Source: Bacteroidales bacterium
Lineage (GTDB): Bacteria; Bacteroidota; Bacteroidia; Bacteroidales; UBA1402
Direction of reading: 5' to 3'
DNA length: 64,000 bases
NCBI GenBank assembly: GCA_017380635.1
Contig: JAFODP010000002.1
Location: forward strand, 124,001-188,000
The notes beneath the pieces were generated by a model that had not been told where the DNA came from, did no database searches, and saw only the letters and a list, made by a program, of their open reading frames with translations. Positions within the stretch are counted from its first letter, which is position 1. Each line of letters starts with the position of its first letter. This document shows positions 55,974-64,000 of the stretch, piece after piece. Position numbers and translations under genes: made by a program.

Positions 55974-57302
55974 ATGAGAACTTTTACTATAGGTGGTATT
56001 CATCCCCCAGAATGTAAACTGACTGCCGGCAAGTCTATTGTCGATATGCCACTTCCCAAACAGGCAGTGGTGTTGCTCGGTCAGCATATCGGTGCGCCTA
56101 CCCAGGCTGTGGTAGAAAAAGGCGCTATGGTCAAGACAGGACAATTGTTGGCTAAAGCCGGTGGTTTCGTATCGGCCAATATCCACTCTCCTGTTTCAGG
56201 TAAAGTAAACAAGATTGCCGAAGTGGTTGATGCCAGCGGTTATCCGCGTCCCGCTATCTTCATCGATGTGGAAGGTGACGAATGGATGGAAGGTATCGAT
56301 CGTAGCGAAGATTTGATTAGCGAATGCGATCTCGAACCTGCTGCTATCGTACAGAAAATCAACGAAGCCGGTATTGTAGGTATGGGTGGTGCATGTTTCC
56401 CCGCTCATGTTAAATTGACGCCTCCTCCCGGTAAGAAAGCCGAAATCTTGGTGGTAAATGGTGTAGAATGTGAACCTTACCTCACCGCCGACCATCGTCT
56501 GATGTTGGAAAAAGCGCCCGAAATCATCGTGGGTATCCGCATTTTGATGAAGGCTTTGAACGTGGATAAAGCAGTTATCGGTATCGAATGCAACAAGCCC
56601 GATGCTATCGAATTGTTGCAGCATATTGCCAAACCTTATCCCGCTATCGAAGTGATGCCTTTGCAAATGCATTATCCTCAAGGTGGTGAAAAACAATTGA
56701 TTGAAGCTACTACCGGTCGTCAGGTGCCTTCGGGTTGTCTGCCTATCGAAGTGGGTGCTGTGGTACAAAACGTGGGTACTATTTTCGCTATTTACGAAGC
56801 CGTACAAAAGAACAAGCCTTTGTTCGAACGTATCGTTACCGTTACCGGTAAGTCTTTGAGCAATGCCGGCAACTTCCGTGTACGTATGGGTACGCCTATC
56901 AAGGAATTGCTCGATTTCGCCGGTGGTCTGCCCGAAAATGCAGGCAAGGTGATTTCCGGTGGTCCGATGATGGGTAAGGCTTTGGCTAGTTTGGATGCTC
57001 CTGTTGCCAAGGGTACTTCTGGTGTTCTGGTGATGGACGAAGCTGACAGCAAACGTGGTCAGGCTAGCGATTGTATCCGTTGTGCCAAGTGTGTGGCTGC
57101 TTGTCCTATGGGCCTGGAACCTTATCTTTTGGGTGCGCTCAGCGAACACAAAGATTGGGAAGGCGCTGAAAAACAACACATGATGGATTGTATTGAATGT
57201 GGTTGCTGTACTTTTACTTGTCCCGCAAATCGTCCTTTGTTGGATTATTTGCGTATCGGTAAGGCAAAAGTCGGTGCTTTGATTCGTTCACGTAAACAAT
57301 AA
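55974..57302 (+). CDS. rnfC: Rnf complex subunit C (NADH-binding)
   Basis: A 442-residue peripheral subunit that binds NAD(H) and FMN. The N-terminal half has MGGACFPAHVKLTPPPGKKA (NADH site) and LVVNGVECEPYLTADHRLML; the C-terminal part has two 4Fe-4S motifs, CIRCAKCVAACPMGLEPYLL and CIECGCCTFTCPANRPLL. No signal peptide. The stop overlaps the start of rnfD by one base. Confidence 0.96.
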   Translation: MRTFTIGGIHPPECKLTAGKSIVDMPLPKQAVVLLGQHIGAPTQAVVEKGAMVKTGQLLAKAGGFVSANIHSPVSGKVNKIAEVVDASGYPRPAIFIDVEGDEWMEGIDRSEDLISECDLEPAAIVQKINEAGIVGMGGACFPAHVKLTPPPGKKAEILVVNGVECEPYLTADHRLMLEKAPEIIVGIRILMKALNVDKAVIGIECNKPDAIELLQHIAKPYPAIEVMPLQMHYPQGGEKQLIEATTGRQVPSGCLPIEVGAVVQNVGTIFAIYEAVQKNKPLFERIVTVTGKSLSNAGNFRVRMGTPIKELLDFAGGLPENAGKVISGGPMMGKALASLDAPVAKGTSGVLVMDEADSKRGQASDCIRCAKCVAACPMGLEPYLLGALSEHKDWEGAEKQHMMDCIECGCCTFTCPANRPLLDYLRIGKAKVGALIRSRKQ

Positions 57303-58309
57303 TGACTATGGCAAATAAATTATATGTGTCAATGTCGCCGCACTTCCATAGTGGCGACAGCGTATCCAAGAATATGTACAACGTGCTGATTGCCCTTATT
57401 CCGGCATTGGCTGTTTCTTTGATATTCTTCGGATGGAGCGCTTTGTTGGTGACAGCTGTGGCTATCGCATCTTGCGTGTTGTTCGAATGGCTGATTACCA
57501 AATTTATCATGAAACGTCCTTGTACCATTGGCGATGGTTCTGCTATCCTCACCGGTTTGTTGTTGGCTTTCAACTTGCCTTCTAACCTCGATTGGTGGAT
57601 TATCGTGATTGGTGCTCTGGTGGCTATCGGTGTGGCTAAAATGTCCTTCGGTGGCTTGGGTAACAATATTTTCAACCCCGCTTTGGTGGGTCGTGTGTTC
57701 TTGCTGGTTTCTTTCCCGCAACAGATGACTACCTGGCCCAAAACCGTGTTCCAATTGAAGGCGCAGGCTGCCGACGCTTTGTCTGGTGCTACGGCTGCTG
57801 CTGATGCTACTACCGGTGCAACTCCTCTGGGCTTGATTCAAGCCGGTATGACGGAATGGTTGCCTTCTACCTGGGATATGTTTATCGGTAATGTCGGTGG
57901 TAGTATGGGTGAAGTTGGTGCTTTGGCTATCCTTATCGGTTTGATTTACTTGTTGGTTACCAAAACCATCACTTGGCATATTCCGGTATCGATTTTTGCC
58001 ACCGTATTCATCTTTGCCGGCATCTTGCATTTGGCTAATCCCGAAGCTTATGTCGATCCTATTACTCACTTGCTCACCGGTGGTTTGATGTTGGGTGCTT
58101 GCTTTATGGCTACCGACTACGTTACTTCGCCGATGTCCAAGAAGGGTCAGCTTATCTATGGTGCAGGTATCGGTATTCTTACCATTTGTATCCGTACATT
58201 CGGTGCTTATCCCGAAGGCGTTTCTTTCGCTATTCTGATTATGAATGCGGTAACTCCTCTGATTAATGTATATTGTAAACCTAAACGTTTTGGGAGATTG
58301 AAAAAATGA
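57302..58309 (+). CDS. rnfD: Rnf complex subunit D (membrane, FMN-binding)
   Basis: A 335-residue membrane subunit with eight or so hydrophobic segments. The covalent FMN site is recognisable as TTGATPLGLIQ; the start ATG overlaps the rnfC stop (a second ATG at 57308 is an alternative). GDGSAILTGLLLAFNLPSNL and LTGGLMLGACFMATDYVTSP are conserved family blocks. Part of the ion-translocating core. Confidence 0.95.
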   Translation: MTMANKLYVSMSPHFHSGDSVSKNMYNVLIALIPALAVSLIFFGWSALLVTAVAIASCVLFEWLITKFIMKRPCTIGDGSAILTGLLLAFNLPSNLDWWIIVIGALVAIGVAKMSFGGLGNNIFNPALVGRVFLLVSFPQQMTTWPKTVFQLKAQAADALSGATAAADATTGATPLGLIQAGMTEWLPSTWDMFIGNVGGSMGEVGALAILIGLIYLLVTKTITWHIPVSIFATVFIFAGILHLANPEAYVDPITHLLTGGLMLGACFMATDYVTSPMSKKGQLIYGAGIGILTICIRTFGAYPEGVSFAILIMNAVTPLINVYCKPKRFGRLKK

Positions 58310-58911
58310 AAAAACTGCCGTCAACATTAACAAATATGGTTATGGTGCTGGGCATCATTGCCATCGTAGCAGCAACTCTCTTGGCTTGGGTGAATCAATT
58401 GACTGCTGAACCTATCAAGGCTGCAGAACTGGCCAAGCAACAAGCTGCCATCAAAGAAGTGACTCCCGCATTCGATGCTGTTGGCCAGGTGATTGCCTTT
58501 ACCGACGAAGCCGGCCAAAGCATCAGCTGTTATCCTGCTTTGAGCAATGGTCAGTGTGTGGGCATAGCCGTAGAAAGTTACACCAATGCCGGTTTCAACG
58601 GTTATATTCAAGTAATGGTTGGTTTCGATATGAATGGTAATATTGTGAACTATTCTGTATTGAAACAAGCTGAAACGCCCGGTTTGGGTACTAAGATGGT
58701 CGATTGGTTCAAAACAGAAAAGGCCAACCAGAGCATTCTTGGCAAGAACCTTCAGAACGGCGAGTTGAAAGTGAGCAAGGATGGTGGTCAGGTGGATGCT
58801 ATCACCGCTGCAACCATTTCTTCACGTGCTTTCCTCGATGCTGTGAACCGTGCATATACCTATTATCAACAAGCGCAGGCTTCTTTGCAAGCCCCTGCTG
58901 CTCAAAATTAA
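58306..58911 (+). CDS. rnfG: Rnf complex subunit G (FMN-carrying)
   Basis: A 201-residue membrane-anchored subunit. One N-terminal helix (MVMVLGIIAIVAATLLAWV), then a periplasmic FMN domain with the covalent FMN threonine in VDAITAATISSRAF. GLGTKMVDWFK is the other family block. The ATG overlaps the rnfD stop (ATGA). Confidence 0.95.
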   Translation: MKKLPSTLTNMVMVLGIIAIVAATLLAWVNQLTAEPIKAAELAKQQAAIKEVTPAFDAVGQVIAFTDEAGQSISCYPALSNGQCVGIAVESYTNAGFNGYIQVMVGFDMNGNIVNYSVLKQAETPGLGTKMVDWFKTEKANQSILGKNLQNGELKVSKDGGQVDAITAATISSRAFLDAVNRAYTYYQQAQASLQAPAAQN

Positions 58912-58927
58912 TGACAGGAGGTAATAT

Positions 58928-59521
58928 ATGAAAAAGAATAAATTTGGAATTATCCTTAACGGATTGATTACCGAAAACCCAACCTTCGTCTTGATGTTGG
59001 GTATGTGTCCTACCTTGGCCACCACCACTTCTGCGGTGAACGGTTTGGGTATGGGTGCCGCAACGATGTTTGTGCTTATCTGTTCCAACTTGGTGGTATC
59101 TTTGCTTAAGAGTCTCATCCCCGACAATGTGCGCATTCCTTCGTTTATCGTGATTATTGCCACCTTCGTTACCTTGCTCGAAATGTTGATGAAGGCTTAT
59201 GTTCCTTCGCTGTATGAAAGCTTGGGTCTGTTTATTCCGCTTATCGTGGTAAACTGCGTGGTATTGGGTCGTGCCGAATCTTTCGCTTCCAAGAACAATC
59301 CTTTCGATTCGTTGTTGGACGGTCTGGGTATCGGTTTGGGCTTTACCTTCGCTTTGACTCTTCTGGGTATGGTGCGTGAATTGCTGGGTTCCGGTAAGTT
59401 GTTCGGTCTGACTATCTTCCCCGAACAATACGGTGCATTGGTATTCATTTTGGCACCTGGTGCTTTTATTACGCTGGCATACTTGTTGGCTATTATGAAT
59501 AAACTAAGAAAACAGTCATGA
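58928..59521 (+). CDS. rnfE: Rnf complex subunit E
   Basis: A 197-residue integral membrane subunit with six hydrophobic segments; LGMCPTLATTTSAVNGLGMG is the family signature, with RAESFASKNNPFDSLLDGLG later. A Shine-Dalgarno-like AGGAGG precedes the ATG. The stop overlaps the rnfA start. Confidence 0.95.
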   Translation: MKKNKFGIILNGLITENPTFVLMLGMCPTLATTTSAVNGLGMGAATMFVLICSNLVVSLLKSLIPDNVRIPSFIVIIATFVTLLEMLMKAYVPSLYESLGLFIPLIVVNCVVLGRAESFASKNNPFDSLLDGLGIGLGFTFALTLLGMVRELLGSGKLFGLTIFPEQYGALVFILAPGAFITLAYLLAIMNKLRKQS

Positions 59522-60096
59522 TCTATATTTTTATGTTCATCGCAGCGGTGTTTGTAAACAACATCGTGCTGTCCCAATTCTTGGGTATTTGCCCCTTCTT
59601 GGGTGTTTCGAAAAAAGTGAATACGGCCGTAGGTATGTCTGGTGCAGTGGCTTTCGTGTTGACACTGTCCACTATCATTACCTGGTTGGTGTATACCTTC
59701 TTGTTGGAACCTTTCAACTTGGGTTATCTGCAGACTATTTCATTCATCTTGATTATCGCCTCGCTTGTGCAATTGGTGGAAATCGTGTTGAAGAAAATCT
59801 CGCCTGCTTTGTATCAGTCTTTGGGTGTGTTCCTGCCTTTGATTTCGACCAACTGCTGTATTCTTGGTGTGGCCATCTTGGTAATCCAGAAAGACTATAA
59901 CTTGTTGGAATCTGTGGTATATGCTATCTCTACCGCTATCGGTTTCGGTTTGGCTTTGGTACTCTTTGCCGGTATCCGCGAACAATTGGCTTTGCTTCGC
60001 GTGCCCAAGGGTATGCAAGGTATGCCTATCGCGCTTTTGTCGGCAGGTTTGTTGGCATTGGCATTCATGGGTTTCTCAGGTATCGTAAAATTGTAA
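59518..60096 (+). CDS. rnfA: Rnf complex subunit A
   Basis: A 192-residue integral membrane subunit, paralogous to RnfE and inserted in inverted topology. Signature FVNNIVLSQFLGICPFLGVS near the N-terminus and FLPLISTNCCILGVAILVIQ in the middle; the conserved Cys residues bind the membrane Fe-S cluster with RnfE. Starts with ATGA overlap; six bases before galE. Confidence 0.96.
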   Translation: MIYIFMFIAAVFVNNIVLSQFLGICPFLGVSKKVNTAVGMSGAVAFVLTLSTIITWLVYTFLLEPFNLGYLQTISFILIIASLVQLVEIVLKKISPALYQSLGVFLPLISTNCCILGVAILVIQKDYNLLESVVYAISTAIGFGLALVLFAGIREQLALLRVPKGMQGMPIALLSAGLLALAFMGFSGIVKL

Positions 60097-60102
60097 TTAA
60101 TT

Positions 60103-61125
60103 ATGGCAACGAAGATTCTTGTAACAGGTGGAACGGGTTATATCGGCTCGCATACCACCGTCGAGCTGCAGCAAGCCGGTTACGAAGTGGTTATTGTGGA
60201 TAATCTGTCCAATTCCAATATCAAGGTGTTGGATGGCATCCAGGCTATCACCGGCATTCGTCCCGCTTTCGAAGAAGTGGATTGTACGGATAAGCCCGCG
60301 TTGAAGGCGGTTTTCGAAAAATATCCCGGTATCAAGGCTATTATCAACTTTGCAGCCAGCAAGGCAGTAGGGGAATCGGTGCAAAAGCCTTTGCTCTATT
60401 ATCGCAACAACCTCGACACTCTGATCAATCTCTTGGAATTGATGCCTGAATTTGGCGTGGAAGGCTTTGTATTCTCTTCGTCTTGTACGGTGTATGGCCA
60501 GCCCGAGGTTTTGCCTGTTACCGAAGATACGCCTAGACAGACGGCTACTTCTCCTTACGGAAACACCAAGAAAATCTGCGAAGATATCATTACCGATGCG
60601 GTGCATGCCGATGCGCCTTACAAGGCTATTTTGCTGCGTTATTTCAATCCTATCGGTGCGCATCCTTCTGCTAAAATTGGCGAATTGCCCTTGGGCGTTC
60701 CTCAGAACCTGATTCCTTTCGTTACACAGACGGCTGCCGGCATTCGCGAGCAATTGAGCGTTTTCGGCGACGATTACAACACCCCCGATGGTTCTTGTAT
60801 CCGCGACTATATCAATGTGGTGGATTTGGCCAAAGCTCACGTGGTGGCTGTGGAAAGAATGCTCAGCGGTAAGTCTTTGGAAAATGTAGAAGTGTTCAAC
60901 GTGGGCACCGGACGTGGTTTGTCTGTGTTGGAAATCGTGGAAACTTTCCAGAAGGTGACCGGCGTGAAGCTCAACTACAAGATTGTGGGCCGTCGCGAAG
61001 GCGATATCGAACAGGTTTGGGCCGATCCTACCAAAGCCAATCAGGTGTTGGGCTGGAAAGCCGAAGCAAGCGTAGAAGAAACGCTTTTGTCGGCTTGGCG
61101 TTGGCAAGAATCTTTAGCTAAGTAA
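60103..61125 (+). CDS. galE: UDP-glucose 4-epimerase
   Basis: A 340-residue extended SDR that interconverts UDP-glucose and UDP-galactose. NAD-binding TGGTGYIGSH at the N-terminus; SSSCTVYGQP with the catalytic Ser; and the Tyr/Lys pair in SPYGNTKK. RDYINVVDLAKAHV and the C-terminal ADPTKANQVLGWKAE are typical. Only 6 bases separate it from rnfA, so it is read from the rnf transcript, as in other Bacteroidales. A very strong terminator follows. Confidence 0.96.
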   Translation: MATKILVTGGTGYIGSHTTVELQQAGYEVVIVDNLSNSNIKVLDGIQAITGIRPAFEEVDCTDKPALKAVFEKYPGIKAIINFAASKAVGESVQKPLLYYRNNLDTLINLLELMPEFGVEGFVFSSSCTVYGQPEVLPVTEDTPRQTATSPYGNTKKICEDIITDAVHADAPYKAILLRYFNPIGAHPSAKIGELPLGVPQNLIPFVTQTAAGIREQLSVFGDDYNTPDGSCIRDYINVVDLAKAHVVAVERMLSGKSLENVEVFNVGTGRGLSVLEIVETFQKVTGVKLNYKIVGRREGDIEQVWADPTKANQVLGWKAEASVEETLLSAWRWQESLAK

Positions 61126-61145
61126 GTACTACTTACACGATATGA

Positions 61146-61177
61146 GATGGGCAAGGTCAATTTTGACCTTGCCCATC
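61146..61177 (+). terminator. Terminator after galE
   Basis: A perfect 14-bp stem (61146-61159 with 61164-61177), 4-nt loop, and a T-run. It ends the yidC-rnf-galE operon. Confidence 0.9.
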
Positions 61178-61248
61178 TTTTGTTTCATCATTTGACATCC
61201 TGTCCATCTTAATAACTCAATGTGAACTTCAATCCAACAGATTAAAAA

Positions 61249-61280
61249 AAATACCGCCCTCGCGATGAGGACGGTATTTC
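61249..61280 (-). terminator. Terminator of the sus-like operon
   Basis: A 13-bp stem with one mismatch (61249-61261 with 61268-61280). On the minus strand it is followed by a run of T residues, just beyond the SusD stop. Confidence 0.82.
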
Positions 61281-61305
61281 GAGTAAGATATGTAATCTGT
61301 CAATA

Positions 61306-62907
61306 TTACATGATAGGCGTGGGAGAAACGGGATCTTCTCTCAACAAATTAACGTCGATACCCTTGTTAGCTTCACGTTCTTTTTCAGGAATAGAATAGA
61401 TGAAAATGGGTGATTCTGCGGGCAAGTTGTAAGTAACGTTAGCAGAGAAGTTTGAGTTGGTACGGTCGATACCTTTCTTCAGACGGAGCACGTCGAACAA
61501 AGAGAAACCTTCGCCCCACAATTCCACGCGACGTTGGAACCAGATTTCGTCGATGAAAGCATTCAGATCGCCAGCTTGGCAAGTGTAAGCAGGGTCACGA
61601 TAAGTCTTCACGAAATTTTCCAAAGCAGCTTTACCATCGGCCAAGTTTACGCGACCGAGAGCTTCAGCTTGGATGAGCAACATTTCTTCTGCACGCATGA
61701 TGGGCCAGTCTTCTGAGTTTTCAGCATCCAAGATGTCACCTTGGTTACCAAACTTAACGTTGGTATAAGGAGCCATAGAGCAAACAGGAGGAAGCTGAGC
61801 GGCAATACCGGCGCCAAAAGCATTTACCAAGAGGGGAGAAGCCATGTTTTCGTCGATCCACCAACCTTTACGAACGTCGGTAGCAGGAATCTTGGCCCAC
61901 AAGTTAGAGTTGATACGCTTGTGACAGTCGGGGATACCGATACCGGTGGTATAACCATTACCGGTCATAGAGCAAAGGTGAGAAGGCCAGTTGATGATAC
62001 CGGTCATAACCACATCGTTGTTGGCGGTGATGATGTTACCCCAAATCCAAGAGTTAGCGCTGGCTTCGTTGAAAGAAGGAACAGACACTTCGGCAATAGT
62101 GTAGGGAGTAGCACCTGATACTTCGAGTGCGCTGGCAGCATCGTTGGCAGCAGCTTCCCAGTTGCCCATCAAGAGGTTGGCACGAGCACGCAAACCATAA
62201 GCAGCACCGGCGGTAAGGGTAGCCTTGTCGCAAGTGATAGGATTGTTTTCCAACAAAGGAATAGCCGTGTTCAAGTCGTTCATGATCTGGGTATATACAT
62301 CGCTAACAGTCTGCAAAGGATTGTTCATGGCTTCTTCGTCACTCATGGTTTCGGTGATGATAGGCAAAGCATATTCATCTTCGTGACCAATGTAAGTGAA
62401 TTGATAAGTCTGAACCAATTGCAAGTAGTCGAATGCACGAGCAGCATAAGCCTGACCGATGTAGTTGGCGATTTCACCTTCGGGTGCTTCGTCGGTAACC
62501 AACATCTTGAGAATGTCGTTAGCGGCTTTGATGTGCTGGTGGTGAAGTTTCCAGAAGAAAAGAGCGTCAGAGCTGGTTTTGATACGGTCGTTGAAAATCA
62601 ACTGATAGCTGAACCAGTTGTAACCAACGTTTTCAGAAACCATATCCTGACCTGCATTATCGTATTTCAAACAAGCTGCGGGATAACCGAAGTCGTCGTG
62701 ATAGCTGTCGCTGATGGTAGCGAATTGGATCAAAATATCTTTCAAAGCGTTCATATCGCTTGAAATCTTTTCGGGATTGTCAAGGGCTACTTCGCTTTTT
62801 TGTTCAGCAGTAACAACGCCACCCTGGAGTGCGTCCTCTACTTCTTGACAAGCCGAAAGCATCAGAACAGATGCAAGGGCCAAGCCGAAATATTTATTAA
62901 TTTTCAT
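61306..62907 (-). CDS. SusD/RagB-family lipoprotein
   Basis: A 533-residue nutrient-binding lipoprotein. Lipobox LMLSACQ with Cys about residue 20; a helical TPR-like body (GQAYAARAFDYLQLVQTYQF; ARANLLMGNWEAAANDAASA); the RAEEMLLIQAEALGRVN block and the C-terminal RRVELWGEGFSLFDVLRLKK, both SusD hallmarks; a final IYSIPEKEREAN segment. It caps the SusC porin encoded next upstream. The substrate cannot be told. Ends at a terminator. Confidence 0.95.
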   Translation of the reverse strand: MKINKYFGLALASVLMLSACQEVEDALQGGVVTAEQKSEVALDNPEKISSDMNALKDILIQFATISDSYHDDFGYPAACLKYDNAGQDMVSENVGYNWFSYQLIFNDRIKTSSDALFFWKLHHQHIKAANDILKMLVTDEAPEGEIANYIGQAYAARAFDYLQLVQTYQFTYIGHEDEYALPIITETMSDEEAMNNPLQTVSDVYTQIMNDLNTAIPLLENNPITCDKATLTAGAAYGLRARANLLMGNWEAAANDAASALEVSGATPYTIAEVSVPSFNEASANSWIWGNIITANNDVVMTGIINWPSHLCSMTGNGYTTGIGIPDCHKRINSNLWAKIPATDVRKGWWIDENMASPLLVNAFGAGIAAQLPPVCSMAPYTNVKFGNQGDILDAENSEDWPIMRAEEMLLIQAEALGRVNLADGKAALENFVKTYRDPAYTCQAGDLNAFIDEIWFQRRVELWGEGFSLFDVLRLKKGIDRTNSNFSANVTYNLPAESPIFIYSIPEKEREANKGIDVNLLREDPVSPTPIM

Positions 62908-62930
62908 AGAATTCTATTGTTATGTGGTTA

Positions 62931-64000
62931 TTAGAAAGTCATGGTTATACCACCTGAAACAGTCTTCATGGGAGAGTAGGTGTCGTTACCTGATGCAGAA
63001 TAACCTTGACGGGGGTCAAGACCCTGACGGGCTGCGAATACTGCAACATTGTCGGCAGCTACATACAGACGCAAGTTCTGGATGCCCATGGCCTTTACAA
63101 CAGATTTAGGCAAGGTGTAACCGAAGGTGATGTTGTTGATGCTCAAGTAATCAGAGCTGGTCAAGAAACGGGTTGACAAAGAGTTGGCATAACCCTGACC
63201 GCTGTAGTTAAGCATAGGAACGTCGGTGTCGGTGTTGTCGGGAGTCCAAGCATTCAAGATGTCGCGGTGCCAGTTAGAACCCATGTTGCTTGAACGACCT
63301 TCGTGCATCAAAGCAGCGTAAGTGTTGTCGTAGATGCGACCGCCCAATTGATAAGCGAATGAAATACCGAAATCGAAACCATAAACGTTCAAGTTGGTAC
63401 CGAAACCACCATAGAGCTTAGGCAAGATATCGCCGGTAGCATAACGGGTAGCGTTACTCCAAACGTCGGTAGTTTCCTTGGTGGTGAGTTGGTTGCCTTC
63501 TGCATCCAGGATAGGCTGGCCGGCTTCGTCCACTTGAGGAGTATCGATGTAATACAAAGCTTTACCGGTTTCAGCATCTACACCCGCGTATTCGCGCAAG
63601 TACATGTTGTAGTAAGATTCACCTTCGGTGTAAATATAGTTGCCGCTAATCCATTCGCCTTCGAGGTCGGGGTGAAGTTCGAGGATTTTGTTCTTAACGG
63701 TAGTAGCGTTGCCATTAACAGACCAAACAATGTTCTTGGTACGGATAAGGTCGATACCCAATTCCAATTCGTAACCACTATTTTGCATAGAACCGATGTT
63801 CATAGGCAATGCGCTATAACCCAATGAAGGAGCAACGGGACGTTCGTACAACATATCAACAGTTTTACGAGAGAAGTATTCAACGGTACCTCTTACACGG
63901 TTCTTGAAGAAACCGAAATCGAAACCGGTGTTGAAGTTGTGTGAGCTTTCCCAAGTAAGATCTTTGTTACCCTTGAAAGACAATGACAAAGCGAAATCGC
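62931..64000 (-). CDS. SusC/RagA-family TonB-linked outer membrane protein, C-terminal part (5' end outside window)
   Basis: The last ~355 residues of a SusC-type transporter. The frame stays open to the window edge, so the apparent start at 63989 is internal. Seen: NKDLTWESSHNFNTGFDFGF, GTVEYFSRKTVDMLYERPVA, KLYGGFGTNLNVYGFDFGIS, TFGYTLPKSVVKAMGIQNLR and a C-terminal SGGITMTF ending in Phe. It forms a pair with the SusD gene 23 bases downstream. Glycan or peptide substrate unknown. Confidence 0.95.
   Translation of the reverse strand, partial: DFALSLSFKGNKDLTWESSHNFNTGFDFGFFKNRVRGTVEYFSRKTVDMLYERPVAPSLGYSALPMNIGSMQNSGYELELGIDLIRTKNIVWSVNGNATTVKNKILELHPDLEGEWISGNYIYTEGESYYNMYLREYAGVDAETGKALYYIDTPQVDEAGQPILDAEGNQLTTKETTDVWSNATRYATGDILPKLYGGFGTNLNVYGFDFGISFAYQLGGRIYDNTYAALMHEGRSSNMGSNWHRDILNAWTPDNTDTDVPMLNYSGQGYANSLSTRFLTSSDYLSINNITFGYTLPKSVVKAMGIQNLRLYVAADNVAVFAARQGLDPRQGYSASGNDTYSPMKTVSGGITMTF

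Noticed and set aside
60097-61107. A 336-residue frame antisense to galE
   Set aside because: galE is unmistakable; the antisense frame has no family features.

Overview
The window reads as one contiguous piece of a Bacteroidales (Bacteroidetes) chromosome. The evidence is the SusC/SusD pair at the right edge, TonB-dependent transport, an RseC-RnfBCDGEA-GalE block, a PPi-dependent phosphofructokinase, a ~1100-residue SecA, and many promoters with the Bacteroidetes -7 element TAnnTTTG. The genus cannot be fixed from the sequence alone. No rRNA, tRNA, CRISPR array, insertion sequence or prophage was recognised.

Left part (1-16.8 kb): the 3' end of rpoC; a secreted 874-residue InlB-repeat protein with a nine-G tract in its coding region, followed by a 43-residue peptide gene; gdhA; a thioredoxin-like lipoprotein with a two-gene ChrA transporter; then, on the minus strand, nhaD-like antiporter, rhaM-like mutarotase, DUF4105 membrane protein, a PafA-like phosphatase that has lost its catalytic residues, and secA.

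Middle (16.8-36 kb): a TPP riboswitch drives a TonB receptor and a PnuT-type transporter (thiamine uptake). Converging on it is a tight six-gene minus-strand operon: PqqD-like protein, nucleotidyltransferase, ABC exporter, HPr-kinase-like protein, Ser-His S26 peptidase and alpha/beta hydrolase. It resembles the accessory half of a lasso-peptide (RiPP) cluster without cyclase, leader peptidase or visible precursor, and is the best candidate for an undescribed system. Next come a GH63-like hydrolase, three small exported or small proteins, two tandem AraC regulators, an SDR, a YeiH-like permease, a probable DUF4299 protein, the GGGtGRT/NifU-like pair, and pfp.

Right part (36-64 kb): a small accessory patch with a RelE/HigA-type toxin-antitoxin pair and a DUF4160/DUF2442-HTH pair, bordered by a 67-bp tandem repeat that recurs after 50.5 kb. 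Then a five-gene operon of secreted proteins (PEGA protein, two LPP20-like proteins, a proline-rich transglutaminase-like protein, and an 1817-residue lipoprotein with six FISUMP-type and four InlB-type repeats). Then a DUF3078 barrel protein diverging from a nine-gene run, yidC-rseC-rnfBCDGEA-galE, which joins membrane protein insertion to assembly of the Na+/H+-pumping ferredoxin:NAD+ oxidoreductase. A SusD gene and a truncated SusC gene close the window.
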